DNA of 64,000 bases. It comes from an uncultured Aquimarina sp. GTDB lineage: Bacteria > Bacteroidota > Bacteroidia > Flavobacteriales > Flavobacteriaceae. The DNA is taken from the NCBI RefSeq assembly GCF_947492965.1, contig NZ_CANLOZ010000005.1, forward strand, positions 372,001 to 436,000. Direction: 5' to 3'. The notes below the pieces were generated by a model. It searched no databases and was not told the DNA's origin. It saw only the letters and a list, made by a program, of their open reading frames with translations. Positions 17,701-26,511 of this stretch are shown piece by piece. Position 1 is the first letter of the stretch. Every line of letters starts with the position of its first letter. The position numbers were made by a program, and so were the translations under genes.

Positions 17701-19356
17701 ATGAGTGCGATACATAATGCTATTAGAGTTTTAGCTTTTCTTTTTTGCAATGCCATCTTAGTAGCACAAACAGTTAATTATACAAGTTCTCAAAACATCA
17801 TTGCTAATCCAGAAAGAGGATTACAAAAGTATTCTATAACGTCTAATAATTATGCTACCACTGTCGGAGCGAATAATTTATCCGTATCGACACTAGAGAG
17901 TTGGAAGAATGGCACTGATAAAGTAACGGTAGTTTTTAGGTATTTCCTATTAGATGCATTTCTAGATTCAAATATTAATAACACCTACCTAGATAACATT
18001 AGAAATGACTTTGATAATATTAGATTGGCAGGTTTAAAAACAATTGTTAGGTTTTCTTACTCTAATAGTCAAGGAACCGAGCCTCAGCAACCAACTAAAG
18101 TGCAAATTCTAACGCATATCACTCAAATTGCTCAAATATTAGATGAGAACAAAGACATTATATTATCTCATCAAGCTGGATTTATTGGCACTTGGGGCGA
18201 ATGGTACTACACCAACTCTGATGAGTTTGGTACAGAAGGCGCTATATCTGCAGCACAATGGAATAATAGAAAAGAGATTGTAGATGCAATGCTTTCTGCC
18301 ACTCCTTCAAATATCCCTTTGCAAGTACGATATGCTAATATCAAAAAAACTATGTATGGCAATACACTATTAACAGAGCAAACTGCTTACGAAAATACAG
18401 CAAATGCCAGAATTGGTTTTTTTAATGATGCTTTCCTAAATGATTATGGAGATCAGGGAACCTATTCCGTTTCTAATCAATGTGCAACACCTGTAGGAAC
18501 ATCTGATTACAATTTTATTGCCAACGAAACAAAATATCTTCCAATGACAGGTGAAACTAATGGTCTTAATGGATGTGATAGCGGATTTAGAACCTCAGGA
18601 ACGAATGCCATTGATGAAATGAATTTAACAAATTGGACGACCATTAATAGAGATTTCTATACTCCTTTTTGGGATGGAGTTATTGCTTCTAATACTTACG
18701 AAGAAATTGTACGAAGATTGGGATATAGATACACGCTCTTATCATCTACCGTAACCGTAAATAATCTTGACTTCGACTTGGCACTAGAGATTCAGAATGT
18801 TGGTTTTGCAAGAATTTTTAAAGAACGTGATGTATATCTTATGATCCAAAATACCGAAACAAATGACATTATTACCTCACTGATTGATACGGATATAAGA
18901 ACTTGGGAAAATACAACAACCATAAATCAAAACTTCGATATTGGCATTTCTGGAACGTATAAATTATATCTATGGATTCCTGATAATGATACATCACTAC
19001 AAACAAATCCTGATTACAGCGTTCAACTAGCAAATGTAGGCACTTGGGATTCACAAACAGGATATAATGATTTGTTACAAACAGTAACCTTAGAGCCTAG
19101 TCTTTCTGTGGATGATATTGAATTAGAGAACAATAGACTTTCTATTTACCCGAACCCTGCTTCTAGTGATGTAACGATTAAAGTTCATGAATCTATAAAA
19201 GAAGATATTCAAATATACAATAGCTTAGGACAACTAATCATGAAAATACATCCTCTAAAAATTCAAAAAATTGATGTCTCTCATTTAGATAGTGGAATCT
19301 ACTTCTTTAAAATTGGCAATTCTAAAGTAGCGCAATGTAAGTTGATCAAAAAATAA
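17701..19356 (+). CDS. T9SS-secreted DUF4874/DUF4832 protein
   Basis: This 551-residue protein has four parts: a signal peptide (about 1-22); a DUF4874-like TIM-barrel domain (NPERGLQKY at about 37, VFRYFLLDAFL, QAGFIGTWGEWYY at about 158-170); a DUF4832-like region; and a C-terminal type IX secretion sorting domain of about 75 residues (LSIYPNPASSDV ... GIYFFKI). It is therefore exported across the outer membrane. The barrel plus accessory domain suggests a glycoside hydrolase-like or carbohydrate-binding role, but no catalytic pair can be assigned by eye. Confidence 0.85.
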   Translation: MSAIHNAIRVLAFLFCNAILVAQTVNYTSSQNIIANPERGLQKYSITSNNYATTVGANNLSVSTLESWKNGTDKVTVVFRYFLLDAFLDSNINNTYLDNIRNDFDNIRLAGLKTIVRFSYSNSQGTEPQQPTKVQILTHITQIAQILDENKDIILSHQAGFIGTWGEWYYTNSDEFGTEGAISAAQWNNRKEIVDAMLSATPSNIPLQVRYANIKKTMYGNTLLTEQTAYENTANARIGFFNDAFLNDYGDQGTYSVSNQCATPVGTSDYNFIANETKYLPMTGETNGLNGCDSGFRTSGTNAIDEMNLTNWTTINRDFYTPFWDGVIASNTYEEIVRRLGYRYTLLSSTVTVNNLDFDLALEIQNVGFARIFKERDVYLMIQNTETNDIITSLIDTDIRTWENTTTINQNFDIGISGTYKLYLWIPDNDTSLQTNPDYSVQLANVGTWDSQTGYNDLLQTVTLEPSLSVDDIELENNRLSIYPNPASSDVTIKVHESIKEDIQIYNSLGQLIMKIHPLKIQKIDVSHLDSGIYFFKIGNSKVAQCKLIKK

Positions 19357-19366
19357 CTTCCCTACG

Positions 19367-19394
19367 CTACCAATCAATTGATTTTTTTTGGTAG
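19367..19394 (+). terminator. Hairpin with T-run after the T9SS cargo gene
   Basis: CTACCAA (19367-19373) pairs with TTGGTAG (19388-19394). The region between contains a smaller self-complementary AATCAATTGATT followed by eight T residues. It lies 10 bp past the stop of the 17701 gene. The stem is AT-rich, so termination strength is uncertain. Confidence 0.4.
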
Positions 19395-19618
19395 AATCAT
19401 AACATAAAAGGAACAAAAGTTTATTGTCATTGGCAACTAAACTAACTGGACTAGTACTAATTGTAAGCAAAATGACTTTTAGAACAGGTAGTTTATTAGA
19501 TGTAATACTTACATAGGTAAATCTTATCAGCTGCGAATCGCTATCTAACTCACAATTTGTATATTGCATGTTAGTCCTGGAATATAACTACAACTGATAA
19601 GAAATATTATTGAGAACT

Positions 19619-20134
19619 ATGAAAACCTCTTTGATACAAAAAACACTAATTCTACTCTTTGTATTACTCTCCTTCGATTCGTTTGCTTGCGACTGCGACT
19701 GCCAAGGAGACTGTTCTTTTAGCGCAATATCCAATCAAAGCGGGTTTGTGGCCTTAGTAAAAGTGATCGAATACACGGATTTTTTAGATCATAAAATTCT
19801 TGGATATGATAAAGACATGCCTTTTTCGATGACCGTTGAGATCATCAAAAAATATAAAGGTGTAGAATCAAAAAAGAGAATTAAAATATGGGGAGACAAT
19901 GGAATGCTATGCAGACCCTATATTTCAAATTTTGAGGTTGGAAAATATTACTTAATTGCACCAAGAAAAATATTGAGTGACTCAGATGAAGGCAATAAAG
20001 GTGATTATGACTTTTTTGCCTGTACAACGGATTATTTGAATGTTGACTTTTATAAAGGAATTGCTTTCGGAGAGTATTCAACAAAACAAAAAGAAGTATC
20101 ACTTAGTGAATTTGAAAGTGCTCTCAATAAGTAA
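19619..20134 (+). CDS. Secreted Cys-rich protein, NTR/TIMP-like
   Basis: This 171-residue protein, counted from the ATG at 19619, has a signal peptide ending at about FACDCDCQGDC. The mature protein thus begins with a cluster of Cys residues. That N-terminal cluster, followed by strands such as GFVALVKVIEY and a late GKYYLI and FFACTTD, resembles netrin/TIMP-like (NTR) domains seen in many Bacteroidota secreted proteins. The likeness is by eye. A TTG at 19610 is in frame but would only add three residues. Confidence 0.6.
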   Translation: MKTSLIQKTLILLFVLLSFDSFACDCDCQGDCSFSAISNQSGFVALVKVIEYTDFLDHKILGYDKDMPFSMTVEIIKKYKGVESKKRIKIWGDNGMLCRPYISNFEVGKYYLIAPRKILSDSDEGNKGDYDFFACTTDYLNVDFYKGIAFGEYSTKQKEVSLSEFESALNK

Positions 20135-20276
20135 TGATCTACTATTTACAAATTTCTACTATTATTTTTAGGTTTCATAATTCAAAATAATACCATTATT
20201 TTTTACGAGATCATTATTAGCATATTCCTATTTTTGGAGTCTTATATTAATCTTATAAAAATACGAAACAGTAAAA

Positions 20277-20519
20277 ATGGCTTTAATTAAATGTAAAGAG
20301 TGCGGTCACAAAGTAAGTGATACAGCGAAAACTTGCGTTAACTGTGGATACGATCTAAAAAAAGATAAATCCTCTTTATTAGGAGATACCTATAATGTCG
20401 TTGATGGTGTTGGTCAAACAGCTGGTTGCCTAAGTTCTGGTTGTGTAGTTACGCTTATTGTTACCGTTTCTGCAATATCCTCTGTAAGTTTTATCCTATC
20501 TTTATTGATAAATATTTAG
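20277..20519 (+). CDS. Small zinc-ribbon membrane protein
   Basis: This 80-residue protein has an N-terminal zinc ribbon (CKECGH and CVNCGY, four Cys ligands at about 6, 9, 20 and 23), a Lys/Asp linker, and a C-terminal hydrophobic helix (about 55-78). It is tail-anchored, with the ribbon probably in the cytoplasm. Such zinc-ribbon stubs are widespread in Bacteroidota and have no assigned function. It stands alone. Confidence 0.75.
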   Translation: MALIKCKECGHKVSDTAKTCVNCGYDLKKDKSSLLGDTYNVVDGVGQTAGCLSSGCVVTLIVTVSAISSVSFILSLLINI

Positions 20520-20604
20520 TCGTTGTCTGTTTACAGAAATCTTGATATACTTTTAAACCAACTTAGTCTTCATGCGGTATCATAAAGAAAACTGGTGAAA
20601 CGAA

Positions 20605-20634
20605 GTAACATTTTGTCATACTAGAATACTAATA
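20605..20634 (+). promoter_or_regulatory. Candidate ECF-sigma-type promoter, copy C
   Basis: GTAACATTT starts at 20605 and TACTAATA at 20627, spacing 22 nt. This is the only copy of the four with a changed base in the minus-10 box (TACTAATA instead of TACTTATA). It lies 90 bp before the TTG start of the first DUF6090 gene. Confidence 0.55.
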
Positions 20635-20723
20635 AAAACAATGATTGCATTATATTGCTTAAGTTCGTAGAAAGGATCAAGCTTTTTAATCATTAGTTGT
20701 TGTTGTTTTAAAACCATTAAAAA

Positions 20724-21443
20724 TTGGGGCTTTTTAACAAAAAAAGAGAGAAATTGATAACAAGTGACTCCATGGGCAAATACCTTTTATATGCCTTTGG
20801 TGAAATTCTAATTGTAATTATAGGAATTTTTATTGCGATACAGTTAAACAACTGGAATGAAAAGCTAAAAACGGATAAAGCTATTGAGAATATCTTTATT
20901 GAAATTGAAACTAACCTTGAAAATAATCGGAGAAATTTAAAGCCAAAATTAGTATGGTATAAAGAAAGGGATTCTCTTATTACACTAGTAAAAGAGCAAA
21001 AATTAACTACTGAAGACTATAAAAATAATAAACAACTACTTACACTCATAAATTTTTATAGTACGGTTAGAATTGAGAAAAGTGGCTATTTAAAACTAAA
21101 AAACTATTTAGGTCAAACCGATTCTAAATATGACTCCATTCTTCCTAAACTAAGTTTGCTCTATGATCAAATATTACCAGTTAATGAAAGGTATGAATTA
21201 GTGATGGAAAACTTCAATCACAGAATGCACGAAAGATGGGCGCAAAATTATGAATGGTTTTCAGAACCAAGAGATCTGGCTCATCCGGAAGAGAGAATTC
21301 AACATTTTCTTACCAGTTCAGCATATCAAAACGATGTTAGACTATACTCGATGTATAGTAAGGACAATTATGCTGCCACTCTTACATATATTGATGTAAT
21401 CTCCAAATCCATATTGGAAGATTTAGACAACCTTGAAAAATAA
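20724..21443 (+). CDS. DUF6090 family membrane protein (first of a tandem pair)
   Basis: This 239-residue protein matches DUF6090: a short basic N-terminus, then the conserved membrane helix (YAFGEILIVIIGIFIAIQL, about 21-39) ending in NNWNE, and a long helical soluble part. The start is a TTG right after an in-frame stop, and the basic N-terminal segment typical of the family is kept, so I prefer it to the ATG at 20772. It heads a run of three genes (20724, 21446, 22171) with gaps of 2 and 14 bp, behind motif copy C. Function unknown. Confidence 0.8.
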   Translation: MGLFNKKREKLITSDSMGKYLLYAFGEILIVIIGIFIAIQLNNWNEKLKTDKAIENIFIEIETNLENNRRNLKPKLVWYKERDSLITLVKEQKLTTEDYKNNKQLLTLINFYSTVRIEKSGYLKLKNYLGQTDSKYDSILPKLSLLYDQILPVNERYELVMENFNHRMHERWAQNYEWFSEPRDLAHPEERIQHFLTSSAYQNDVRLYSMYSKDNYAATLTYIDVISKSILEDLDNLEK

Positions 21444-21445
21444 GA

Positions 21446-22156
21446 ATGAGAAACGTTTTCAATAAACAACAGACAAAAGAAAAGAAAGAGTCTAATTTCT
21501 TTATCTATGCAATACGAGAAATTATCCTGGTGGTTCTAGGAATATTGATCGCTGTTTCCATTAATAACTGGAATGAAAATCGAAAACAAAATAATGAGTT
21601 GAATCAATTACTGCTAAAAGTAAAAGAAGATCTCAAAAATGATGTAAGTAAAATCGACAACATCTTTGACCATTATGAAAATATTAAACCTGTTTTCGAA
21701 AAAGTTCTAAAATCAGAATATACACAAGAAGATTATATTAAAAATCCCAACATAGCATTTCTAATTTTTGGTTATCCCGAACTAGCCATTAACCAAAGAG
21801 GTATTTCGCAATTAGAAAATTTTAGAGGTGAGATAAGTCAGGAAAAAGAAGAACTTGTGCAAAAATTAATTCTGTTTTACAAAGAACAACTATGGGAAAT
21901 ACAAGTAGATGATGAATTGCGTTCCAAAGATTATAAAGACAATTTTAATTATTGGAAAAATAACACAGAATGGTGGTTGGATTATGTACAATTAAAAATA
22001 AACAATGAATTTATTGAGTATGCTATAAATAGTAAAGACTATAAAAACCGTGTCGCTACAGCAGATTTTTTTGCCTATAAAGTATACCTACCTGAGTTAG
22101 AAAAATTTAAAAAGAGAGGATTAGAACTCATCAATGAAATTGAAGTAATTAAATAG
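21446..22156 (+). CDS. DUF6090 family membrane protein (second of a tandem pair)
   Basis: This 236-residue protein is a paralogue of the preceding one, with the same helix (REIILVVLGILIAVSI) and the NNWNENRK signature at about 42-49, then a helical soluble region with many Lys and Glu. The gene begins 2 bp after the stop of the first, so they are one transcript and probably one complex or a recent duplication. The two soluble parts have diverged strongly. Confidence 0.8.
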   Translation: MRNVFNKQQTKEKKESNFFIYAIREIILVVLGILIAVSINNWNENRKQNNELNQLLLKVKEDLKNDVSKIDNIFDHYENIKPVFEKVLKSEYTQEDYIKNPNIAFLIFGYPELAINQRGISQLENFRGEISQEKEELVQKLILFYKEQLWEIQVDDELRSKDYKDNFNYWKNNTEWWLDYVQLKINNEFIEYAINSKDYKNRVATADFFAYKVYLPELEKFKKRGLELINEIEVIK

Positions 22157-22170
22157 TAAAAGAATTCAAA

Positions 22171-22506
22171 TTGAACTTAAACAATAAGAAATTTATAACA
22201 GCTGAAAACAAAAATGGATTATCATCCGGAGAAACCGTTTTTTATTATTCTCAAAAGGGAACTACAATAACAGGAACCTATTCGGGTGGAGCCATAAAAG
22301 AAGGTGTTATTATCGGCAAGCAGATTGATGATTCTAAAATTGAACTTTTATATCAATGTCTCACTATCGAAGGAGAACTAAAAGCTGGAGAATCAAAAGG
22401 TATTATTTCTGAAACACAAAACGGAAAACTGAAATTAAATTTTGATTGGAATTGGTTGAACGGAAATCTGTCTGGTGGTAAATCTGAATATATAGAAATT
22501 GAATAA
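22171..22506 (+). CDS. Small beta-rich protein of an n-acetylglutamate-synthase-labelled family
   Basis: This 111-residue soluble protein is built from short strands and turns (SSGETVFYYSQKGTTITGTYSGG, 23 residues at about 17-39, then GVIIGKQ and LLYQCLT). Similar Flavobacteriia proteins are, from memory, often labelled n-acetylglutamate synthase. That name is not supported here because no GNAT acetyl-CoA site is visible. The start is a TTG 14 bp after the second DUF6090 gene, suggesting the same transcript. Confidence 0.55.
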   Translation: MNLNNKKFITAENKNGLSSGETVFYYSQKGTTITGTYSGGAIKEGVIIGKQIDDSKIELLYQCLTIEGELKAGESKGIISETQNGKLKLNFDWNWLNGNLSGGKSEYIEIE

Positions 22507-22614
22507 AACTTTTCAATTTGCCAATTAGCTTTATTTGCATCACACAATCTATTATTGCAACGTCATAAAACACAAATAGTCTTTCATTTAAGTATTTAGC
22601 AACCTATACCTTAA

Positions 22615-23328
22615 ATGAAACAAAACCAACTCTTAATTGTTGTAATATGCGTATTATCATTTACAAATTTTAACGCGCAAACTCTTTCTAAAAACAATTC
22701 ATTCGACTTCTCTATTGGTTATAATGTTGGTGCATTAAAAAACTTGGAAATAGCACCTGTTTCCAGATATGATTATAACAGCGCTATCTATAAATTTAAG
22801 TATCAACGAATCACCAAAAAAGAAAAAATATTTGAAGTTCAATTAGATTATCTACAATCCGAACTGGAGAACAATGTAAACTCTCTTTTAAATTTTGAAT
22901 ACACCAAAATAGGTATAAGCGTTGCTTCATTTAAAAAAATCTACAATAAAAATAGACTCCTAATTCATGTAGGGTTGGAATCATATAGTGATCTTTCTTT
23001 ATATGACATCAATCCTAATAATCAATTTGTATTTGATCAAACACTAGGATTATCAAGTAGATTTTCCTATCAAATTAATCAAAAACAACATCTATTTTCT
23101 AAACTAACGCTCCCTATTCTATTACTTAGAATTACGAATTCAAACGCTAATGTATATTCATTAAATCGTTTTCAAAGTATCTTATGGAAAATAGGATACT
23201 CCTACTCTTTTTCTGAACAACTAAGTGGACAACTAAGCTATGACTTTAATTATGATAGATTACAAATCTCCAATGCTTTTAGGGAACTTCAATATCAGGT
23301 AAACTTCGGTATTAATTATAAATTCTAA
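22615..23328 (+). CDS. Hypothetical outer-membrane beta-barrel-like protein
   Basis: This 237-residue protein has a signal peptide (cleavage near FNAQ, about 22). The rest alternates polar and aromatic residues in strands of about ten residues (FDFSIGYNVG, SYSFSEQLSGQLSYDFNYD, FGINYKF at the very end). The terminal Phe and strand pattern suggest a small outer-membrane barrel. It is followed after 7 bp by the M23-like peptidase gene, so the two are likely co-transcribed. Confidence 0.6.
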   Translation: MKQNQLLIVVICVLSFTNFNAQTLSKNNSFDFSIGYNVGALKNLEIAPVSRYDYNSAIYKFKYQRITKKEKIFEVQLDYLQSELENNVNSLLNFEYTKIGISVASFKKIYNKNRLLIHVGLESYSDLSLYDINPNNQFVFDQTLGLSSRFSYQINQKQHLFSKLTLPILLLRITNSNANVYSLNRFQSILWKIGYSYSFSEQLSGQLSYDFNYDRLQISNAFRELQYQVNFGINYKF

Positions 23329-23335
23329 TTACACT

Positions 23336-24046
23336 ATGAAACGAATATGTGTTATTTCTTTTCTGTTCATTTTGATGTTATTCTCCTGTACCAAAACTCT
23401 CATCGGTGATGAAGGAAAACAAGATGAAGACATTTATCTAAACTATCAAACCAAAACAGATTTAGAATTACCTTTTGATGAAGAATGGTACGTTTTCGTT
23501 GGTGGTAGAACCCACCAAGATGGAGGACATCACTTTATCACTCGAGGAACAGGTCAGAGATATGCGTATGACCTAGCTATTGTGATTGATGGCAGCAGTT
23601 TTTCCGGTGATAGTAGTAAAAACGAAAATCATTACTGCTTTGGAAAACGTTTAAATGCTCCTGCAAATGGTAAAATCATTGCAATGGAAAATAATATTGA
23701 TGATAATTACTTATCGGGGATCGTAAATGATAATATCAATGATAGTAATCTTGCAGGTAATTATATATTAATAGATCATTTTAATGGCGAATACTCATTA
23801 TTAGCACATTTAAAAAAAGGGTCAGTTTTAGTAAATCTAGGAGACATCGTTGCAAAAGGACAAGAAATAGGCCAAGCAGGAAACAGCGGAAACTCAACTG
23901 GTCCACACTTACACTACCACTTACAAAACAGCCCAAATTATCTGAACGGAATTGGGTTGCCAGCTCAATTCCGAAATTATTATGAAGATGATACATTAGT
24001 GGATCTCGGAGAACCTGTAAAAAGTCAATTTATTAGAAAAAATTAA
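23336..24046 (+). CDS. M23-like peptidoglycan DD-metallopeptidase lipoprotein
   Basis: This 236-residue lipoprotein (lipobox FSC, Cys at about 18) has a lysostaphin/M23 fold: a Gly-rich strand GNYILIDHFNGEYSLLAHL, then GDIVAKGQEIGQAGNSGNS and the zinc and catalytic motif GPHLHYHL near residue 195. The first metal-ligand segment is atypical. Where most M23 enzymes have HxGxD, this one reads QRYAYD, as in a known variant subgroup with HH upstream (GGHHF). It probably cuts peptide cross-bridges in the cell wall. A strong terminator follows at 24074. Confidence 0.78.
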   Translation: MKRICVISFLFILMLFSCTKTLIGDEGKQDEDIYLNYQTKTDLELPFDEEWYVFVGGRTHQDGGHHFITRGTGQRYAYDLAIVIDGSSFSGDSSKNENHYCFGKRLNAPANGKIIAMENNIDDNYLSGIVNDNINDSNLAGNYILIDHFNGEYSLLAHLKKGSVLVNLGDIVAKGQEIGQAGNSGNSTGPHLHYHLQNSPNYLNGIGLPAQFRNYYEDDTLVDLGEPVKSQFIRKN

Positions 24047-24073
24047 ATCCCATCTTAGAAAACAATAAAGTAT

Positions 24074-24109
24074 AAAAAACGGTTTGGGTTCATTCTCAAA
24101 CCGTTTTTT
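24074..24109 (+). terminator. Rho-independent terminator after the M23-like gene
   Basis: AAAAAACGGTTTG (24074-24086) pairs with CAAACCGTTTTTT (24097-24109), a 13-bp stem with a 10-nt loop and a T-run built into the 3' arm. It lies 28 bp after the stop of the 23336 gene. Confidence 0.85.
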
Positions 24110-24152
24110 GCTTAATTTAGTAACCATTCATCAATTAAAATCATATTCAATC

Positions 24153-25043
24153 ATGACTCGGCTTATTCTAAAAAAACTAATTTTTATTTATTCATGTTTA
24201 CTTGTTACCCAAGAAATGAGAGCTCAAGAAAATTTTTGTGATTATTACGGTCTTGAAAAACCAAGTACAACTCCTAAAGATTTCAACCCTGAAATATTAG
24301 ACCTAAAGGGAAGTTTTAAATTTAATGTTGAGATTAAAAAGTGTGATGAAATCTACTTCACGACTATTACATCCAACGAGAACATTTTTTTTTCAAAAAA
24401 GAAGGATGATACGTGGAGTACACCCAAAATCGCTTCCTTTTCTGACCCTAACTATAATGATGCTGACCCATTCCTAACGAAAGATGGTAATAGAATCTAT
24501 TTTATTTCTAAAAGACCAACCAGTGCTAATGATAAAAATTTAGATTTCAATATATGGTATGCTGATCATAAAAATGGAGAATGGATGAAACCAAAACCAT
24601 TACCAAAACCAATTAATACTGATGAGTTCGATGAATATTTCTTTTCTATTTCCAATAAAGGAAATGCATTCTTCTCTTCGAATAGAAATGGCGGTCAAGG
24701 CTCTTTTGATATCTACACCACTAAAGTACTAGCTAATAATCAGTTCTCAGAACCAAAAAACATAGGAAAACCAGTAAGCACAGAGCAATATGAATTTGAT
24801 CCTTATATTTCGCCCGATGAACGTTTTATAATTTTTTCTATCAATCAGAATGGCAATAGTAGTTTATATGTAAGTTTTAAAAATCAATCCAATAACTGGA
24901 CGACACCACAAAATTTAGGAGATAAAATTAATATTACTAATCAAGATTTTGCGCCTTCTCTTTCACCAGACGGAAAATTTATATTTTTCTCTAATAATGG
25001 AAAATTAAGATGGGTATCTACAGAGTTATTAAAAACCCCTTAA
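24153..25043 (+). CDS. PD40 beta-propeller secreted protein
   Basis: Counted from the ATG at 24153 (an upstream TTG frame would run through the terminator and is rejected), this is a 296-residue protein with a signal peptide ending at about MRAQ (residue 24). It is followed by about five WD40-like PD40 blades: DADPFLTKDGNRIYFISKR, FSISNKGNAFFSSNRNGG, DPYISPDERFIIFS and PSLSPDGKFIFFSNNG. PD40 propellers of the TolB type bind proteins or cell-wall ligands in the periplasm. No enzymatic domain is attached. The partner is unknown. Confidence 0.75.
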   Translation: MTRLILKKLIFIYSCLLVTQEMRAQENFCDYYGLEKPSTTPKDFNPEILDLKGSFKFNVEIKKCDEIYFTTITSNENIFFSKKKDDTWSTPKIASFSDPNYNDADPFLTKDGNRIYFISKRPTSANDKNLDFNIWYADHKNGEWMKPKPLPKPINTDEFDEYFFSISNKGNAFFSSNRNGGQGSFDIYTTKVLANNQFSEPKNIGKPVSTEQYEFDPYISPDERFIIFSINQNGNSSLYVSFKNQSNNWTTPQNLGDKINITNQDFAPSLSPDGKFIFFSNNGKLRWVSTELLKTP

Positions 25044-25152
25044 ACCAAAACCACACGCATCATAAATAGGTGCATTCTTCTGATAAGGATATCCAAGACA
25101 ATTTTCACAAATGTATTTTGAACATCCAGTACATTTTCGACCTATTATCAAT

Positions 25153-25314
25153 GAAGTGGTTTAAACTTTTTTGATTTAAGTGAAAAATAGCAGTTTTGTG
25201 ATCAGATGAAGTAATTTTTTAGTTGCATAGCAGCGCTACGGAAGTCAAAAATTGTGAAATATGGGTGCAAAAAAGCATTTTTTTTAGCAAATTGAAAAAA
25301 GTTTAAACCACTTC
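25153..25314. repeat. MITE-like 162-bp imperfect palindrome with 20-bp terminal inverted repeats
   Basis: The ends are perfect 20-bp inverted repeats: 25153-25172 begins GAAGTGGTTTAAAC and 25295-25314 is its reverse complement. The element is flanked by AAT on both sides (25150-25152 and 25315-25317), a plausible 3-bp target duplication. The middle is a hairpin (TAGC-AGC-GCTA, 25228-25238) centred exactly on the element's midpoint, with AATTTTT/AAAAATT pairing further out, so the whole unit is a long imperfect palindrome. There is no ORF, so it would be non-autonomous. The rest of the 305-bp gap (25044-25152) holds nothing recognisable. Confidence 0.7.
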
Positions 25315-25347
25315 AATAAAAAAAACCTTTAGCTGTAAGTAAACGCT

Positions 25348-25911
25348 ATGGAAAAACTAAAAAACTGTATTGCAAGCCAAGTATCTATAAAAAACGAATC
25401 CCTAGATCATATTCTTTCTTTTTTTGAGCCCTTGGAAATCGATAAAGGAGAATTCTTTCTCCAAGCTGGAAAAATTTGTAGAAAAATGGCTTTTATAGTA
25501 TCTGGATACATGAGGTTGTATAATATCGTGGATGGAAAAGAAATAACCTTATGGATAGGCAGTGAAGGAAGATTTATAACCTCTCTTAGTAGTTTTATTT
25601 TTGAGACTAATAACAGTTGGAATATACAAGCCATTACAGACTGTAGCCTTTACACAATTACGAGAGAGAACCATTTTAGACTAAACAAAACCTATCCAGA
25701 GTGGTTAGAGTTTGATAATATTTTATTGGCTAATTCTTTTGCCTTATTAGAAAATAAGATGTTTTTTCAATTGCATACTACGGCAAAGCAACGGTATGAT
25801 AAATTAATAAACGAAGAACCCGAACTTTTTAAGTATGTTCCTTTGCAGTATATAGCTTCTATGCTAGGAATTGCTCCCGAATCATTAAGTAGATTAAGGA
25901 AAATACATTAA
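25348..25911 (+). CDS. Crp/Fnr family transcriptional regulator
   Basis: This 187-residue regulator has a cNMP-like beta-roll in residues 20-115 (KGEFFLQAGKICRKMAFIVSGYMR) and a winged helix at the C-terminus (PLQYIASMLGIAPESLSRLRK). There is no Cys cluster, so it is not an Fe-S FNR. It is followed after 62 bp by a small four-helix membrane-protein gene, likely its target. It sits 33 bp after the palindromic MITE-like element, which could influence its expression. Confidence 0.85.
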   Translation: MEKLKNCIASQVSIKNESLDHILSFFEPLEIDKGEFFLQAGKICRKMAFIVSGYMRLYNIVDGKEITLWIGSEGRFITSLSSFIFETNNSWNIQAITDCSLYTITRENHFRLNKTYPEWLEFDNILLANSFALLENKMFFQLHTTAKQRYDKLINEEPELFKYVPLQYIASMLGIAPESLSRLRKIH

Positions 25912-25973
25912 TTAACATTTGTCAAGAGAGATTATGTGCGGTTTGTAGAAATTTGTTTTAAAAATCTAAACAA

Positions 25974-26360
25974 ATGAATCCACTACAAAAATCACTTCAA
26001 TTAAACGCCTTATTTTCCAGCACATCAGGTATTCTAATGGTATTTCTAAATCAACAAATAGCAACGCTTTTTGGAATTAATAATAATACTCCCTTTTGGG
26101 TCATTGGACTATTACTACTATACTTCGCTATGACAATATGGTTAGAAATAAAAAAACAACGAACACCAGCCGTTGTTTGGATTATTATTCAAGATTTCAT
26201 CTGGGTAATAGGAAGCATCTTACTTATAATATTTAAACCTTTTGGGATTACCGAAACTGGAAATATCATTATCGGAATTATAGCATTTTTTGTTTTATGT
26301 ATGGGAATAAATCAAATCCTTGGTTTACGCAAAACTTATAAATCAATACCTCATGTGTAA
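25974..26360 (+). CDS. Small four-helix membrane protein next to a Crp/Fnr gene
   Basis: This 128-residue membrane protein has hydrophobic helices at about 10-30, 40-58, 66-86 and 95-115, with almost no soluble part. It follows a Crp/Fnr gene on the same strand, as the 15099 gene does, but the two membrane proteins are not obviously homologous by eye. Family not recognised. Confidence 0.65.
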   Translation: MNPLQKSLQLNALFSSTSGILMVFLNQQIATLFGINNNTPFWVIGLLLLYFAMTIWLEIKKQRTPAVVWIIIQDFIWVIGSILLIIFKPFGITETGNIIIGIIAFFVLCMGINQILGLRKTYKSIPHV

Positions 26361-26511
26361 GAAGCTATTGTACGTATAGTTAGTAATACACTATCCAAAT
26401 TTGTTAAAAACAGAAACTCCAATCAAATATCTAAAAACTTCAAAGTGGTTTTTCCGATGAATTCGTTACTTTTAAAGTCGAACATCTTTTATAACCTTAA
26501 ATACCACCACC

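Noticed and set aside
24084..24152. Upstream TTG start of the PD40 gene (24084)
   Set aside because: It lies inside a strong terminator hairpin, and the ATG at 24153 starts directly at a good signal peptide.
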